This document shows, piece after piece, positions 7,697-16,913 of a DNA stretch of 45,115 nucleotides (position 1 is the first letter of the stretch; the number at the start of each line of letters is the position of its first letter). A model generated the notes under the pieces. That model made no database searches, was not told the DNA's origin, and saw only the letters and a program-made list of their open reading frames with translations. Origin of the DNA: Allosediminivita sp964397775 (GTDB taxonomy: Bacteria; Pseudomonadota; Alphaproteobacteria; Rhodobacterales; Rhodobacteraceae). The position numbers were made by a program, and so were the translations under genes. The stretch is taken from contig CAYNKL010000017.1 of NCBI GenBank assembly GCA_964397775.1, positions 1 through 45,115 of the forward strand, given 5' to 3'.

Positions 7697-9860
7697 AGTA
7701 CTTCGAGCCATAGGCGGCATAGGCGCCGTACTTGTGGCCGTAGCCGTAGCGCTTCATGCCCTTCGGGTTGATCTGGTTGAGGACCGTTCCGCTGACCGGT
7801 CGTCCGACGCTTTCGAACATCCGCATCGCTTCCGAGACCTGCCCTTTCAGGGTTTGATCCCAGCGAACCACGAACAGCACACAATCGACATGCTGGGCGA
7901 TGATCCGGGCATCCGGCACGACCAAGACCGGCGGTGTGTCGATGATGATCTGGTCGTATTTCTCCCGCGCGTCTCTCAGCAACTCGGCAAAACTCTGGGA
8001 GGCAAAGAGATCGGCCGGGTTGGTTCCGCTCTTTTCCGCGCGCAGCACGTCCGCCCCGACCTCTGGCATGTGGGTGACGGCTTCCGACAGGGAGCGCTCG
8101 CCCGTTATGATGGATATCAAGCCCACTTCGTCGGAGTCGCCCTGCGTGTACTGGCTGAAGATCCTGCGCCGGATATCACCTTCGATGATCAGGCAGCGCC
8201 GGCCCATGCCGCTGAAATTCTGCGTCAGCGCCATAGCCAGAGTGGTCTTGCCTTCACCCGGCAGCGAGGAGGTCGTCATGATGACCTGAGGGGGGGTATC
8301 CACGTTGGAGAGCAGGACCGAGGTACGCAGGTTGCGCACGGCCTCCGCCGCGGCCGAGGCTGGTTTCTCCGCCAAATAGCGGATAGCGTCCTTGCGGCGG
8401 CGTGCCGGAAGGAGAGGGACCTGGCCCATGACCGGGTATCCTGTGTCCTTTTCGAGGCTCTGTGGCTCGCGGTAGACGTTGTTTCGGGCCTCCAGGAATA
8501 GAACGAGGACGCTGCCGCCGATCCCGCCCAGCATCAGGCAGACCGCGAAGATCAGGGCCTTGTTCGGGGAGGAGGCTCCTCCAGGGATTACCGCCTCCGA
8601 CAGGCTCCGGCTGTCTGCCTGCTGGATACCCTGCTGGGCCGAGGTCTCCTTGAGGCGTGACAAGAAGTACTCATAGAGCAGACGCACGGCCTCTGCCTCC
8701 CGCGTCAGCTGCTGCAGCCTGATGAAGTCGTCGCTCTGCCGGTCGATCTGCGCCTCGAGCTCGGTTTCGCTGTTAAGCAAGGCGGTCAGCTGGTTCTCGG
8801 CCCGCTGGAGTTCTTGACGGGTGCGGATCTCGACCTGCTGCAGGCGGGTCTCGAAAGCCTGCGCGATCTGCGGTTCCTCAAGCCTCGGCAGGTACTGTTC
8901 GAGCTGCGAATCTCCTGTCGCCTCGGCCTGCTCCTGCGGTGTTCCGGCCGCTTCGAGGGCGGCCAGTCTCGCAGCCGCCTGATCGCGCCGAGCCTCCGTC
9001 GCTTCAGCCCGGTCCCGCAGGTCCTTGAGCTGGCGCTCGAGGCCGATGAGAGCTTCGCGACTAACGAGATCGATGTTGGAGCGGAATTCCTTGACCGCGG
9101 CCTCTGCCTCCTCGAGATCGACTTGGAGCTCGGACACACGGTCGGTCAGCCAGACCGTCGCCTTCTCGGTTGCCTCGAATTTCGCTTCCAACTGGTCCTG
9201 AATGTAGAGATCGACGATCGTGTCGGCGATCGCCGCGGATTTCCGAGGGTTTGTGGTCTCCACGTTGATCCTGAAGACCAGGCTCAGCGGAATGTTCCGT
9301 ACCTCCGTCGCGCTCAGAAGAAGGCTAGTCGCGGTGTCGCGCGCCGAGCGATCTTCCGTGGCCTCGGACACGGCTGTAGAGGCGGGGGAGTGCGGCTCCT
9401 GGGAGAGAACCGACCGGACCAAACTCTTCACCTGACCGGTGACCTGCTGCAGCATCGATCGCTCGCGCAGCTGCGGGTTGAACTCAGGATCCGAGGTCAG
9501 ATCCAGCCTGTCCACCACCTTCCCCATCAGGTTCCGGCTCTGCAGGACCTCGACTTCCGTGTTGACGACCGAGGAATCCGCGGAAAGCCCGCCGACGACG
9601 CTGTTCAGATCGACCACCTGTTCCTCGCGGCTGTTCAGCGCGACCACGGCAGAGGCGGTATAGCGGGGGGTGGCAACCTCGTAGGCGTAGTAGATGCCGA
9701 TTATCAGCATCACGATGGCGGAGAGCAGGATGATCCACTTCCCGCGCCACAAGGCTCCGAGGATAGCGCCAACGTCAAGCGCGCTTGCGCCATCTTCGCG
9801 AGGCAGGGACCGCATACCCAGGGAGGAGGAGACCTGAGAGTTCGGAAAGGAAGAATTCAT
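7686..9860 (-). CDS. Wzc/ExoP-type polysaccharide tyrosine autokinase
   Basis: A 724-residue chain-length regulator joined to a BY-kinase. Near residue 40 a Wzz domain begins with a membrane segment (WIILLSAIVMLIIGIYYAY). A long periplasmic part with Glu/Gln-rich coiled coil follows, and a second membrane segment near residue 440 (ALIFAVCLMLGGIGGSVLVL). The cytoplasmic kinase has Walker A SSLPGEGKTT at about residue 535, Walker A' LIIEGDIRRR and Walker B IIIDTPP. Seven Tyr sit in the last 20 residues, the autophosphorylation cluster. The ATG at 9860 has GAGGA 10 bases upstream; a TTG at 9887 is less likely. It controls polymer length and export with the Wza-type protein at 32987. No Wzb-type phosphatase gene is in the window. 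Confidence 0.93.
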   Translation of the reverse strand: MNSSFPNSQVSSSLGMRSLPREDGASALDVGAILGALWRGKWIILLSAIVMLIIGIYYAYEVATPRYTASAVVALNSREEQVVDLNSVVGGLSADSSVVNTEVEVLQSRNLMGKVVDRLDLTSDPEFNPQLRERSMLQQVTGQVKSLVRSVLSQEPHSPASTAVSEATEDRSARDTATSLLLSATEVRNIPLSLVFRINVETTNPRKSAAIADTIVDLYIQDQLEAKFEATEKATVWLTDRVSELQVDLEEAEAAVKEFRSNIDLVSREALIGLERQLKDLRDRAEATEARRDQAAARLAALEAAGTPQEQAEATGDSQLEQYLPRLEEPQIAQAFETRLQQVEIRTRQELQRAENQLTALLNSETELEAQIDRQSDDFIRLQQLTREAEAVRLLYEYFLSRLKETSAQQGIQQADSRSLSEAVIPGGASSPNKALIFAVCLMLGGIGGSVLVLFLEARNNVYREPQSLEKDTGYPVMGQVPLLPARRRKDAIRYLAEKPASAAAEAVRNLRTSVLLSNVDTPPQVIMTTSSLPGEGKTTLAMALTQNFSGMGRRCLIIEGDIRRRIFSQYTQGDSDEVGLISIITGERSLSEAVTHMPEVGADVLRAEKSGTNPADLFASQSFAELLRDAREKYDQIIIDTPPVLVVPDARIIAQHVDCVLFVVRWDQTLKGQVSEAMRMFESVGRPVSGTVLNQINPKGMKRYGYGHKYGAYAAYGSKYYVN

Positions 9861-9999
9861 GTACGCTGTCCTCGCAGTGTACCCCAAAGCGTCGCGCTTA
9901 CATGCTTTCGGCGCAAGCCTCTAGACCTCAGCTCCAGCCCGAGGGGATAGAAATTGTTCATGGCTCTGGGGGGATGGCAAAACTCCGCTCATCCACCTC

Positions 10000-11178
10000 C
10001 TATGAGCCTCCCCGGCAAAGTTCAAGCAAAGCATATGCCCGTGGCCCCCAGGAAAAACGTTCCTTTGCATGCTCCAGGGCCTGCGTACTCATGGCCTTCA
10101 ACACATGCTCATCTCCGATGAGCTCGCAAATGCGTGTCATTGCTTCTTCCGGATCATCTACCGCAACATAGTGGGACCCGGGGGTCAGTCCGCTGCCGGC
10201 CATTGCGTGAGGATAGGCAACGATCGCCAGGCGACTGAAGATGTAATCCAGGATCTTGAGCTTGAAGCCGCCGCCAAGATCTTCAAGGACAAGAGCCATG
10301 CGGGCCTCCGCGACCACATCCTCAAGGGACCCGAATTCCCCGGTGAATTCGACATCTGGATAGGCTGCGCGGTAGGTTTCTACGCGTCCCGGCGCCATAC
10401 GGCCTGCGATGCGCAGCCTGAAACCGGCGCCTTGCCCCCCTGCCCGCTCATAGGCCGCAAGGATCGTATCGAGATTGCGCAGTTTCGCGTTCCACTCGAA
10501 GGACCCGACAATCACCGCCAGTGCCTCGGTTGTCCCGGCCATATCCTCCGACACCTCGGCGGGTTTCCCGCTGTAACCCGGTGACAGCTCTATGACGGGC
10601 TTGCCCGGTGCGAGGTCGCGGTACCGAGCGGCATCCTCCGAAGTGATTGCCGTGATCCCGTCTGCCCGCTCGAGCAAGGCGAGCTCCATGCGTCGGTATT
10701 TTTCTGCGTCCCGGCGCTGAATCTGGCGCAAGCCGGGACGGGTGACCCCGGACGCGATCCTCGGGCGGATGTCTATGTCGACGTTGTGCGAGACGTAGAT
10801 GATCGGCAGGCCGCGGCTGGCAACGATCTCCGCCGCCGGGGCGGTGCAGGATTCGCTCAGGACGACGGCATCGAAAGACTGCGCATCCAGCAACGCTCCC
10901 AGCTCGCGGCGTGCCTCGCGGGACATCGCCCGCTCAGCCGCGCGCGGCCAAGGACCGAAGATAGACCGCAGGTCGCCAATCCGGCCTTGCGTCCCTTGGA
11001 CACCTCTCCAGACCACATCCTTTTCCGGCGCAGGGCTGGCGGATAGCCCCGAACCACAGAAAACCGTGATATTTGCGTCCGGCTGCATGGCTACGGCACT
11101 GATCAGGTCCGCGTTGAAACGCAGGTCCCCCGCATAGGGCGGATAGGGGTAGGTGCGCACGACGAAGAGCAGATTCAT
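10000..11178 (-). CDS. Glycosyltransferase family 4 (GT-B) protein
   Basis: A 392-residue GT-B glycosyltransferase. The N-terminus MNLLFVVRTYPYPPYAGDLR is the usual acceptor-domain start. The donor half carries VIVGSFEWNAKLRNLDTI and, near the end, EDLGGGFKLKILDYIFSRL, equivalent to the EGFGxxxLEA region of GT4 enzymes. Its ATG overlaps the stop of the preceding glycosyltransferase as ATGA, which fixes the start at 11178 rather than 11187. It is followed by a 139-bp gap before the autokinase gene. The sugar transferred is unknown. Confidence 0.82.
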   Translation of the reverse strand: MNLLFVVRTYPYPPYAGDLRFNADLISAVAMQPDANITVFCGSGLSASPAPEKDVVWRGVQGTQGRIGDLRSIFGPWPRAAERAMSREARRELGALLDAQSFDAVVLSESCTAPAAEIVASRGLPIIYVSHNVDIDIRPRIASGVTRPGLRQIQRRDAEKYRRMELALLERADGITAITSEDAARYRDLAPGKPVIELSPGYSGKPAEVSEDMAGTTEALAVIVGSFEWNAKLRNLDTILAAYERAGGQGAGFRLRIAGRMAPGRVETYRAAYPDVEFTGEFGSLEDVVAEARMALVLEDLGGGFKLKILDYIFSRLAIVAYPHAMAGSGLTPGSHYVAVDDPEEAMTRICELIGDEHVLKAMSTQALEHAKERFSWGPRAYALLELCRGGS

Positions 11179-12314
11179 CCGAAGCATCCTTCCAGAATTG
11201 TCTGTGTGAAGACATCGGGACTGTGTGCCTTCAGGAAGGTGTCATTGCGCTTCCGGGGCGAGGCTCTCTCAAGTGCTGCCGCAAGCGCCGCCGCATCTGT
11301 GGTGTCCACGGCCGTACCCAGGCCGTGTCGCTCCACCTGGTAGCCGATCAGCCCTGTACGCTGCGCGATCAGCGGCTTGCCTGCCGCAGCGGCCCAGAAG
11401 ACCACTCCCGAGGACCCCACGTGGTTTTGGTAGGGTGCCAGTACCACGTCGCAATCCACCACCTCCTGTGCCAGCTCGCTATCCGAGACAAAGCGATCAA
11501 CGAGTTCGATCGCAACCTCCGGATAGGCGGCTCGGGCCGCTTCCAGTCGTGCTCCGAAGGACTCGCGATCAGGGCTGTCCACGCGCCCCACGAAACGCAG
11601 TGCAAGCCGCGACCTCTGTTCCGAAGAAAGGTGAGACAAGGCTTCAAGCAGTACGAAGATGCCTTTGCGCTCCGCCAGCGCACCGAACAACAGCAGCACC
11701 CGGCGACCATCCGCGCGCGGGCATGGTGTCCGATTCTCCAGCAAAGATAGGTCAGGTGACGGATCGGGAAGGAAGGTCAGAAGACCCGCCATGCGGGATA
11801 CCGCAGAGCGAGGTGCGCGTTCATCAAGCGTGAAGAGCTTCCGCAAGGCCGGGCGCTGTGCTCCGATGTAGCTCCCCCAACGTCGCCCGGTGTCGAGCCC
11901 ACGTCGCAGTCCCGCCGGATAGTTGTGCCCGTTGGGTGGCCGGAAAATGATCCCTGAGACCTGTCCCGGGACGGGGCGCCGGTCCAGCAGTGCTCCGTAG
12001 ATCGCATGATCGAAAAAGGGGAGAAAGAGCTGTCCACCACTGGTGCCGAGGCAATCCCGGGCGGCTTCCCATTGCGCGCGGCCCCGTTTCAGAAGATCCG
12101 GTTGTGTGAGCTCCCTCAATTGATCCGGTGGCAGGATCTCGAGTTCCAGCCCGGTCGCGGCCACGGTTTCTTCCAGCCGTTTGGCCATCTCCGGGCCAGT
12201 GACCAGCCGCACCTGGTCGACCCTGGGGTCAGCAGCCGCCCCTCGAAGAGTCATCTGGGCCCAGAATGCGCAATGGCCGTCGGTCAACGGCTCAAGATAG
12301 GTCAGGCAGGTCAT
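11175..12314 (-). CDS. Glycosyltransferase (GT4-like, GT-B fold)
   Basis: A 379-residue protein with a GT-B arrangement. The C-terminal half contains VLLLFGALAERKGIFVLLEAL, the usual start of the donor-binding domain, and later VVLAPYQNHVGSSGVVFWAAAAG, matching the sugar-nucleotide loop of GT4 enzymes. The N-terminal half is less typical. Its start overlaps the stop of the sulfotransferase gene by 4 bp (ATGA), and its own stop overlaps the next glycosyltransferase the same way, so the genes are translationally coupled. Specificity is not known. Confidence 0.78.
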   Translation of the reverse strand: MTCLTYLEPLTDGHCAFWAQMTLRGAAADPRVDQVRLVTGPEMAKRLEETVAATGLELEILPPDQLRELTQPDLLKRGRAQWEAARDCLGTSGGQLFLPFFDHAIYGALLDRRPVPGQVSGIIFRPPNGHNYPAGLRRGLDTGRRWGSYIGAQRPALRKLFTLDERAPRSAVSRMAGLLTFLPDPSPDLSLLENRTPCPRADGRRVLLLFGALAERKGIFVLLEALSHLSSEQRSRLALRFVGRVDSPDRESFGARLEAARAAYPEVAIELVDRFVSDSELAQEVVDCDVVLAPYQNHVGSSGVVFWAAAAGKPLIAQRTGLIGYQVERHGLGTAVDTTDAAALAAALERASPRKRNDTFLKAHSPDVFTQTILEGCFG

Positions 12315-13312
12315 GCGGGAAAACTCTCTTCCAACGCAGCCGTCGCCACCGGCCTGATGGCATCCGTCCGGTATGGACAGCCGGGAAAGAGATCCAGTAC
12401 CGCCTGCGCCCGAGCGAGGTCTTCGGGAGAAACCTTTTCGCGCCAGCGCCCCACCAAAGCCTGAGCATCGCCCGCGCGGATCGCCGCGGCGCCTTCGCTG
12501 TCGCTCAACCCGCGCACCGAATTCGAGGCATTGCCGAACATTGCGCGCATCCGTGGCGTAGGTTCGATGTCGCAGAGCTCCGCCAGCCGGTTGAGAGTGC
12601 CGTCCGGATCAAGAACCATGTCTTCGTAGAAGATTGCCGGCACGCCGGAAGCCAGATCAGGAAACAGCGGCATGTTCTCGAGACACCAGCAGAGCACGTA
12701 GCGCTCCAACTCGGAACCCTCGGCCTGTAGTCTGTCTACCTCGAGACGCAGCTCGGCACTCAGTAGATCCTCGCAGAGCGGCCGGTTGCGGAGGAACAGA
12801 TCCAGCTTGTCCCCCCACTTGTTGCGCGCGCAGGACAGGGCCTGGGGCACCGGGTGGCGGAAATAGAGGATCGGCATGAAGCCCGCTTCCTCGAGCAATG
12901 GCCGCAGATATGAGGCAGCCGTGGTTTTCAGCAACAGCCGGTTGCTGCGCCAGTGGAAGTCCCCGCGCCAAAAACGCCAGGGTTCCTGCACATGCAGGCG
13001 CCCTTCGCGCATGTCAGTCATATAGCGCAAAAGACGCGCGCGCATGGCCGCGTCAGGCGCGACAAAGATCCCCCCGGCAGGCCACCCGAGATGGCGCATC
13101 TGCGCTGCCGTTGCCGTAGGCGGAGCGAAAGGCTGGTCGGAGGACTTGAGGCCCGGTGCATGCCCCAGAACCTGCATCAGCAGCGTGGAGCCGCTGCGCC
13201 GGGACCCGATCAGGGCGATGTCCTGCTTTTTGCCCGGCCTATGAGTATTGAGTGTTTCGCTGATGGCCTGCCGCATGGCTTGGCGCAGCAGAAGGGGAGT
13301 GTCGATCCACAT
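12311..13312 (-). CDS. Sulfotransferase family protein (Stf0-like)
   Basis: A 333-residue cytosolic-type sulfotransferase. The 5'-phosphosulfate loop is ALIGSRRSGSTLLMQVL near residue 32, and the 3'-phosphate motif is ILYFRHPVPQALS near residue 145. The WRFWRGDFHWRSNRLLLKTT segment fits an Stf0-type sulfotransferase. It would move sulfate from PAPS to a sugar hydroxyl. I chose the ATG at 13312 because CGGAGA lies 9-10 bases upstream and it is 16 bp after the preceding stop; ATGs at 13345 and 13378 are in frame but overlap the upstream gene. Together with its neighbour it suggests a sulfated polymer. Confidence 0.82.
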   Translation of the reverse strand: MWIDTPLLLRQAMRQAISETLNTHRPGKKQDIALIGSRRSGSTLLMQVLGHAPGLKSSDQPFAPPTATAAQMRHLGWPAGGIFVAPDAAMRARLLRYMTDMREGRLHVQEPWRFWRGDFHWRSNRLLLKTTAASYLRPLLEEAGFMPILYFRHPVPQALSCARNKWGDKLDLFLRNRPLCEDLLSAELRLEVDRLQAEGSELERYVLCWCLENMPLFPDLASGVPAIFYEDMVLDPDGTLNRLAELCDIEPTPRMRAMFGNASNSVRGLSDSEGAAAIRAGDAQALVGRWREKVSPEDLARAQAVLDLFPGCPYRTDAIRPVATAALEESFPA

Positions 13313-13328
13313 GCCTCGGGTCTCCGTG

Positions 13329-14222
13329 TCAGGCCGGCTCGGCATGAAGGTCGGCGTAATGGCGTGCCAAGGTCGCACCGGCCCCTTCGGTCACTGCCGA
13401 GATCTGCTCGGGGGGCAGACTGGAGCGCCAGGAAAAGGCGAGCGCCTGCGCATCTCGAGACATGTTGTGCAACTGCCGGCCCGACATCTCGCCGGTCCCG
13501 CCCGAGGTGGATTTCGAAAGAAAGTCGCGCGCCGCCCCCGTGACCGGAATATCGAGATGTTCCAGCAAGGCGCCTCCCTCCTCAATCGGCGAAAGGCAGA
13601 GATCTTCGTGCCGCATCAGCAGCAAGCTTTCGGGAGCCCGGGCCAGCTGTTGCTCCACTTCCTCGTACATGGCGGACCAGAAGCACCCCAAGGCATAAGC
13701 GAACTGGAGATCGGGGTCCTCGTGGCGCCGGGGCCAGCTCTTCCCATCCAACTCGGGCACCGGCCACTCCATGCGGCGCAGTGAGTGCACAAGGGCAGCA
13801 GGATGTCGGATCAGAATCGCCGCCTTGGCGGAGTGGCGCTCGGCCAGATCCGCGCAGAGACGGATAAGAAAGGGATCCTTCAGAAGCACCAGCGGATTGC
13901 TGCTTCGCAGCGCCCGCGACAGATCCCGGTCATAGTGGCTTCCCAGGATTTGCCGTGCGGTTCCCCTCAACAGCCCGTCGGAAGGCCGGCGGCGCCGAAA
14001 GCCGCAGCGGCCTGCCATCATCTGAGCGATCAGAGCTGAAGTTTCTTCGACCCTGTCCGGACCAGGGTACCAGCACGGCACGCCTTTCAAGCCCGATCCC
14101 AGATTGAAGGGCTCATGCACCACGCAATCCGGCATCGCCAAAGATGCGGCCTCCCCCATCCAGGTGGTGCCCGACCGGTGCATCCCGGTAACAATGCGCA
14201 CGGCCTTGGGAGCTTCAGCCAT
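13329..14222 (-). CDS. Sulfotransferase family protein
   Basis: A 297-residue protein starting directly with a PAPS-type loop, IVTGMHRSGTTWMGEAASLA, and carrying AAILIRHPAALVHSLRRM as the 3'-phosphate motif near residue 150. A Glu-Asp-Leu segment (LLLMRHEDLCLSP) follows, as in many bacterial sulfotransferases. The ATG at 14222 is preferred to a TTG at 14261, which would overlap manC. It lies 35 bp after manC and 16 bp before the second sulfotransferase. The two proteins share little beyond the motifs, so they are not a recent duplication and may modify different positions. Confidence 0.82.
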   Translation of the reverse strand: MAEAPKAVRIVTGMHRSGTTWMGEAASLAMPDCVVHEPFNLGSGLKGVPCWYPGPDRVEETSALIAQMMAGRCGFRRRRPSDGLLRGTARQILGSHYDRDLSRALRSSNPLVLLKDPFLIRLCADLAERHSAKAAILIRHPAALVHSLRRMEWPVPELDGKSWPRRHEDPDLQFAYALGCFWSAMYEEVEQQLARAPESLLLMRHEDLCLSPIEEGGALLEHLDIPVTGAARDFLSKSTSGGTGEMSGRQLHNMSRDAQALAFSWRSSLPPEQISAVTEGAGATLARHYADLHAEPA

Positions 14223-14257
14223 GGGAACTCTGCACCGGCGCCAAACCGCAGATGATC

Positions 14258-15700
14258 TCAACCACGGGCATAGACGTCCTCGTAGCGCACGATGTCGTCC
14301 TCGCCCACGTAGGTGCCGGTCTGCACCTCGATCAGCACCATGGGCACCTTGCCCGGGTTCTCCATTCGGTGGACGCAGCCGAGCGGCAGGTAGACGCTCT
14401 CGTTCTCGGTCACGAGCTTCACCTCGTCGTCGACGGTGACCCGCGCGGTGCCCTCGACCACGATCCAGTGCTCGGAGCGGTGGAAGTGCGACTGCAGGCT
14501 GAGCGCGGCGCCGGGATGTACGAGGATGCGCTTCACCTGGAAGCGGCCGCCCACGACGAGGCTTTCGAACCAGCCCCAGGGACGGTGATCCTTGGGGAAG
14601 GCCGTGGCCTGCGGCGACTGCTTTTCCTTCAGCGCGGCGACCGCCTTCTTCACATCCTGGGCGCGGCTCATGTCGGCCACGAGCACGGCATCGTTCATCG
14701 CCACGGCCATGATGTTCTCGAGCCCGATGCCCACGACCTCGAGCCGCTCGCTTTCCGAGCGCAGCAGCGTGTTGCGGCAGTCGATCGCCGTGGCGTGCTC
14801 GGAGACAACCACTCCGTCAGCGTCCGGGCCGCTTTCGCGCCAGACGGCATCCCAGCCGCCGAGATCCGACCAGCCGGAATCGAACGGCACGACCGAAAGG
14901 TTCGTGGCCTTTTCCATCACCGCATAGTCGATCGAGATGTCCTCGGCCCCGGACCATGCGCCGGGTGCAAGGCGCAGGAAGCCGAGATCCGTCTTGGCCT
15001 CGTCGAGGCTGGCCTGCACCGGCCCCATGAGCTTGGGGGCATGTGTCTGGAAGGCCTCGATGACCTGCTTGGCGCGGAACAGGAAGATGCCCGCGTTCCA
15101 GAGGTAGGTTCCGGCTTCGACCATCTCGGCGGCGCGGGTGGCGTCGGGCTTTTCGACGAAACGCGCAAGCGCCACCGGGGCGCCATCGCCCTCGGGCGGG
15201 CCTGCCAGTTCCAGATAGCCATAGGCGGTCTCGGGGTGGGTGGGCGTGATGCCGAAGGTGACGAGATCGCCCTTCTCCAGCGCGCTCAGCCCGCGGGCGA
15301 CCGCCGCATGGAACGCATCAGCATCCGGCACAACGTGGTCGGAGGGCGCAACCAGAAGGATAGCCTCGGGGTCGGTGGCCGCGACGTGGAGCGCGGCGGC
15401 AAGGATGGCGGGGGCGGTGTTGCGGCCCTCGGGTTCGATCAGGATCGGGCCGGGATCGATGCCGACAGCCTGCAGCTGCTCGGTCACGATGAAGCGGAAA
15501 TCAGCGTTGGTCAGCACCATCGGGCTGGTGAAGGACAGCCCCTCCCCCTGCCCCGAGAGCCGCTTCGCCGAGGCCTGGAACAGTGTCTCTTCTCCCATGA
15601 GGGGGACGAACTGCTTGGGGTAGCTCTTGCGCGAAAGCGGCCAAAGCCGCGTGCCCGATCCGCCACAGAGAAGGACGGGGGTGATCGTCGTCAAAGCCAT
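14258..15700 (-). CDS. manC: Mannose-1-phosphate guanylyltransferase / mannose-6-phosphate isomerase
   Basis: A 480-residue bifunctional enzyme (also named cpsB, algA, xanB). It makes GDP-mannose from mannose-1-phosphate and GTP and interconverts fructose-6-phosphate and mannose-6-phosphate. The N-terminal nucleotidyltransferase has GGSGTRLWPLSRKSYPKQF near residue 13 and VEKPDATRAAEMV near residue 167. The C-terminal type II isomerase cupin has QSHFHRSEHWIVVEGTARV near residue 405. The length is normal for the family. It is first in the minus-strand operon that ends with the flippase. GDP-mannose feeds Gmd and Fcl encoded 22 kb away on the other strand. Confidence 0.96.
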   Translation of the reverse strand: MALTTITPVLLCGGSGTRLWPLSRKSYPKQFVPLMGEETLFQASAKRLSGQGEGLSFTSPMVLTNADFRFIVTEQLQAVGIDPGPILIEPEGRNTAPAILAAALHVAATDPEAILLVAPSDHVVPDADAFHAAVARGLSALEKGDLVTFGITPTHPETAYGYLELAGPPEGDGAPVALARFVEKPDATRAAEMVEAGTYLWNAGIFLFRAKQVIEAFQTHAPKLMGPVQASLDEAKTDLGFLRLAPGAWSGAEDISIDYAVMEKATNLSVVPFDSGWSDLGGWDAVWRESGPDADGVVVSEHATAIDCRNTLLRSESERLEVVGIGLENIMAVAMNDAVLVADMSRAQDVKKAVAALKEKQSPQATAFPKDHRPWGWFESLVVGGRFQVKRILVHPGAALSLQSHFHRSEHWIVVEGTARVTVDDEVKLVTENESVYLPLGCVHRMENPGKVPMVLIEVQTGTYVGEDDIVRYEDVYARG

Positions 15701-15872
15701 GGTGCAGTACTCGCCATCTGAAAATCATCTTAGCTTCTGTTAACAGGGATCATCTTCGACTCAAGCTGTTCCTGTCCCTCTCGAGGGATGGGTGAGCCCG
15801 TTATGCCGCAATGCGGCAAAAAACAGCGCACACAACTCATGGTTGATAAAACCCGCGCGAATTTCTCTACCG

Positions 15873-15895
15873 AGGAAGCGCCGCTCGGGCTTCCT
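15873..15895 (-). terminator. Hairpin at the end of repA
   Basis: AGGAAGC (15873-15879) pairs with GCTTCCT (15889-15895) over a 9-base loop. The structure overlaps the last base pairs of repA and could end its transcript, although no T-run follows on the minus strand. A second hairpin, TGCCGC/GCGGCA at 15804-15818, sits farther towards manC. The 193-bp gap between repA and manC shows no strong promoter. Confidence 0.35.
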
Positions 15896-16913
15896 AGCGC
15901 TTCGTCCGGACTCGCACGAAGCCCAGGAAAGCCCCGTCGGCCGAGCGCAGCCGTGGCCGACCCGATCCCGCCCAGAAGGCCCGCCATTCGGCCTCGAGCG
16001 CATAGATATCGGCCCCGGGCATCAGGCGACGCGCCTCTTCCAGCGCCGCGGGCGAGACCGGCGGCGCATCCGTCCCCGCGTCCTCGGTCTTCCGGCGTCG
16101 GGTGAAGCGGATCATGTCCCCCTCCTCCTCTGCCATGTGGTAGTCGGGCAGGTGGTCGCTCGCGATCATGTCGCGCAGCATCTTGCGGAAGACCCGCCGC
16201 GGCGAGGCCGAGCCGGACTTCTTCAGCAGCGTCTCGACCGATATCCGCCAGGACGACTGCCGGCCGCAGTGCTTGCGGGCCAGCTCGTAGATCCGCCGCT
16301 CCAGCGGCTTGCGCAGGCGGAAGTAGTCCCGGCTGAGCGTCAGCACCGATTTCGCCAGGACCGCGCGATAGAGCCAGTCCGAGAGCGTCACCGAGACCGA
16401 CATCATCCGTCCGCCCCGCGACCGGCGGGTGATCTCCCAGCGTTCGATCAGGCCGAAGCCGGTGGTGGTCTCGGTATCGCCGGTGGCGATGTTGGTGGTG
16501 ATGCGGGTGCCCGCCAGCCGCTCGAAGGCCTCGCGCAGGCGCCGGTAGGCATCGCCGCTGGTCTCGCGGTTTGTGGCCACCAACAGGTCGTGGGCGCGCA
16601 GGGTCAGCGTGCGGCCCACCTGCCGCCCGGCATTGATCGCCGCCATCAGCTGGCTGATGCAGAAGATCAGGATGTCCTTGTCGTGGATCGTGGCCAGCCC
16701 CTTGACCGAGGGCGTCACCTCGACCTGGGCGCCGTTGTGCTCGTATCGCAGGATGCGGCGGTCGGGCCGCGTGGCGAGACTGAAGACCGGGTGCTCCATC
16801 GTCGCCATGTCGTCCTTGGGGATCGCGTCGAAGACATCGCAGAGGAAGAAATCCATCTGCGGATGCCGCTCGGGCAGGAGTTCCCTGCCCGGCTCGCCCG
16901 TGCCTGCGCCCAT
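15894..16913 (-). CDS. repA: Plasmid replication initiator RepA (RPA family)
   Basis: A 339-residue replication initiator of the RPA family (PF10134) found on alphaproteobacterial plasmids. Characteristic segments are MDFFLCDVFDAIPKDDMATM near residue 20, a winged-helix-like part with ILIFCISQLMAAINAG, RLREAFERLAGTRITTNI, and RKPLERRIYELARKHCG. A basic C-terminal region follows. It should bind repeats in the adjacent non-coding region (16914-17316) and open the origin. It is transcribed away from parAB, the arrangement known for RepA-type roseobacter replicons. This gene defines the window as plasmid or chromid DNA. Confidence 0.93.
   Translation of the reverse strand: MGAGTGEPGRELLPERHPQMDFFLCDVFDAIPKDDMATMEHPVFSLATRPDRRILRYEHNGAQVEVTPSVKGLATIHDKDILIFCISQLMAAINAGRQVGRTLTLRAHDLLVATNRETSGDAYRRLREAFERLAGTRITTNIATGDTETTTGFGLIERWEITRRSRGGRMMSVSVTLSDWLYRAVLAKSVLTLSRDYFRLRKPLERRIYELARKHCGRQSSWRISVETLLKKSGSASPRRVFRKMLRDMIASDHLPDYHMAEEEGDMIRFTRRRKTEDAGTDAPPVSPAALEEARRLMPGADIYALEAEWRAFWAGSGRPRLRSADGAFLGFVRVRTKR

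Noticed and set aside
14252..15721. A 489-codon plus-strand frame opposite manC
   Set aside because: manC is unmistakable on the other strand; the antisense product has no family likeness.
15804..15818. TGCCGC/GCGGCA hairpin followed by six A as a terminator
   Set aside because: For the minus-strand repA transcript the T-run would come before the stem, not after it, and no plus-strand gene ends there.
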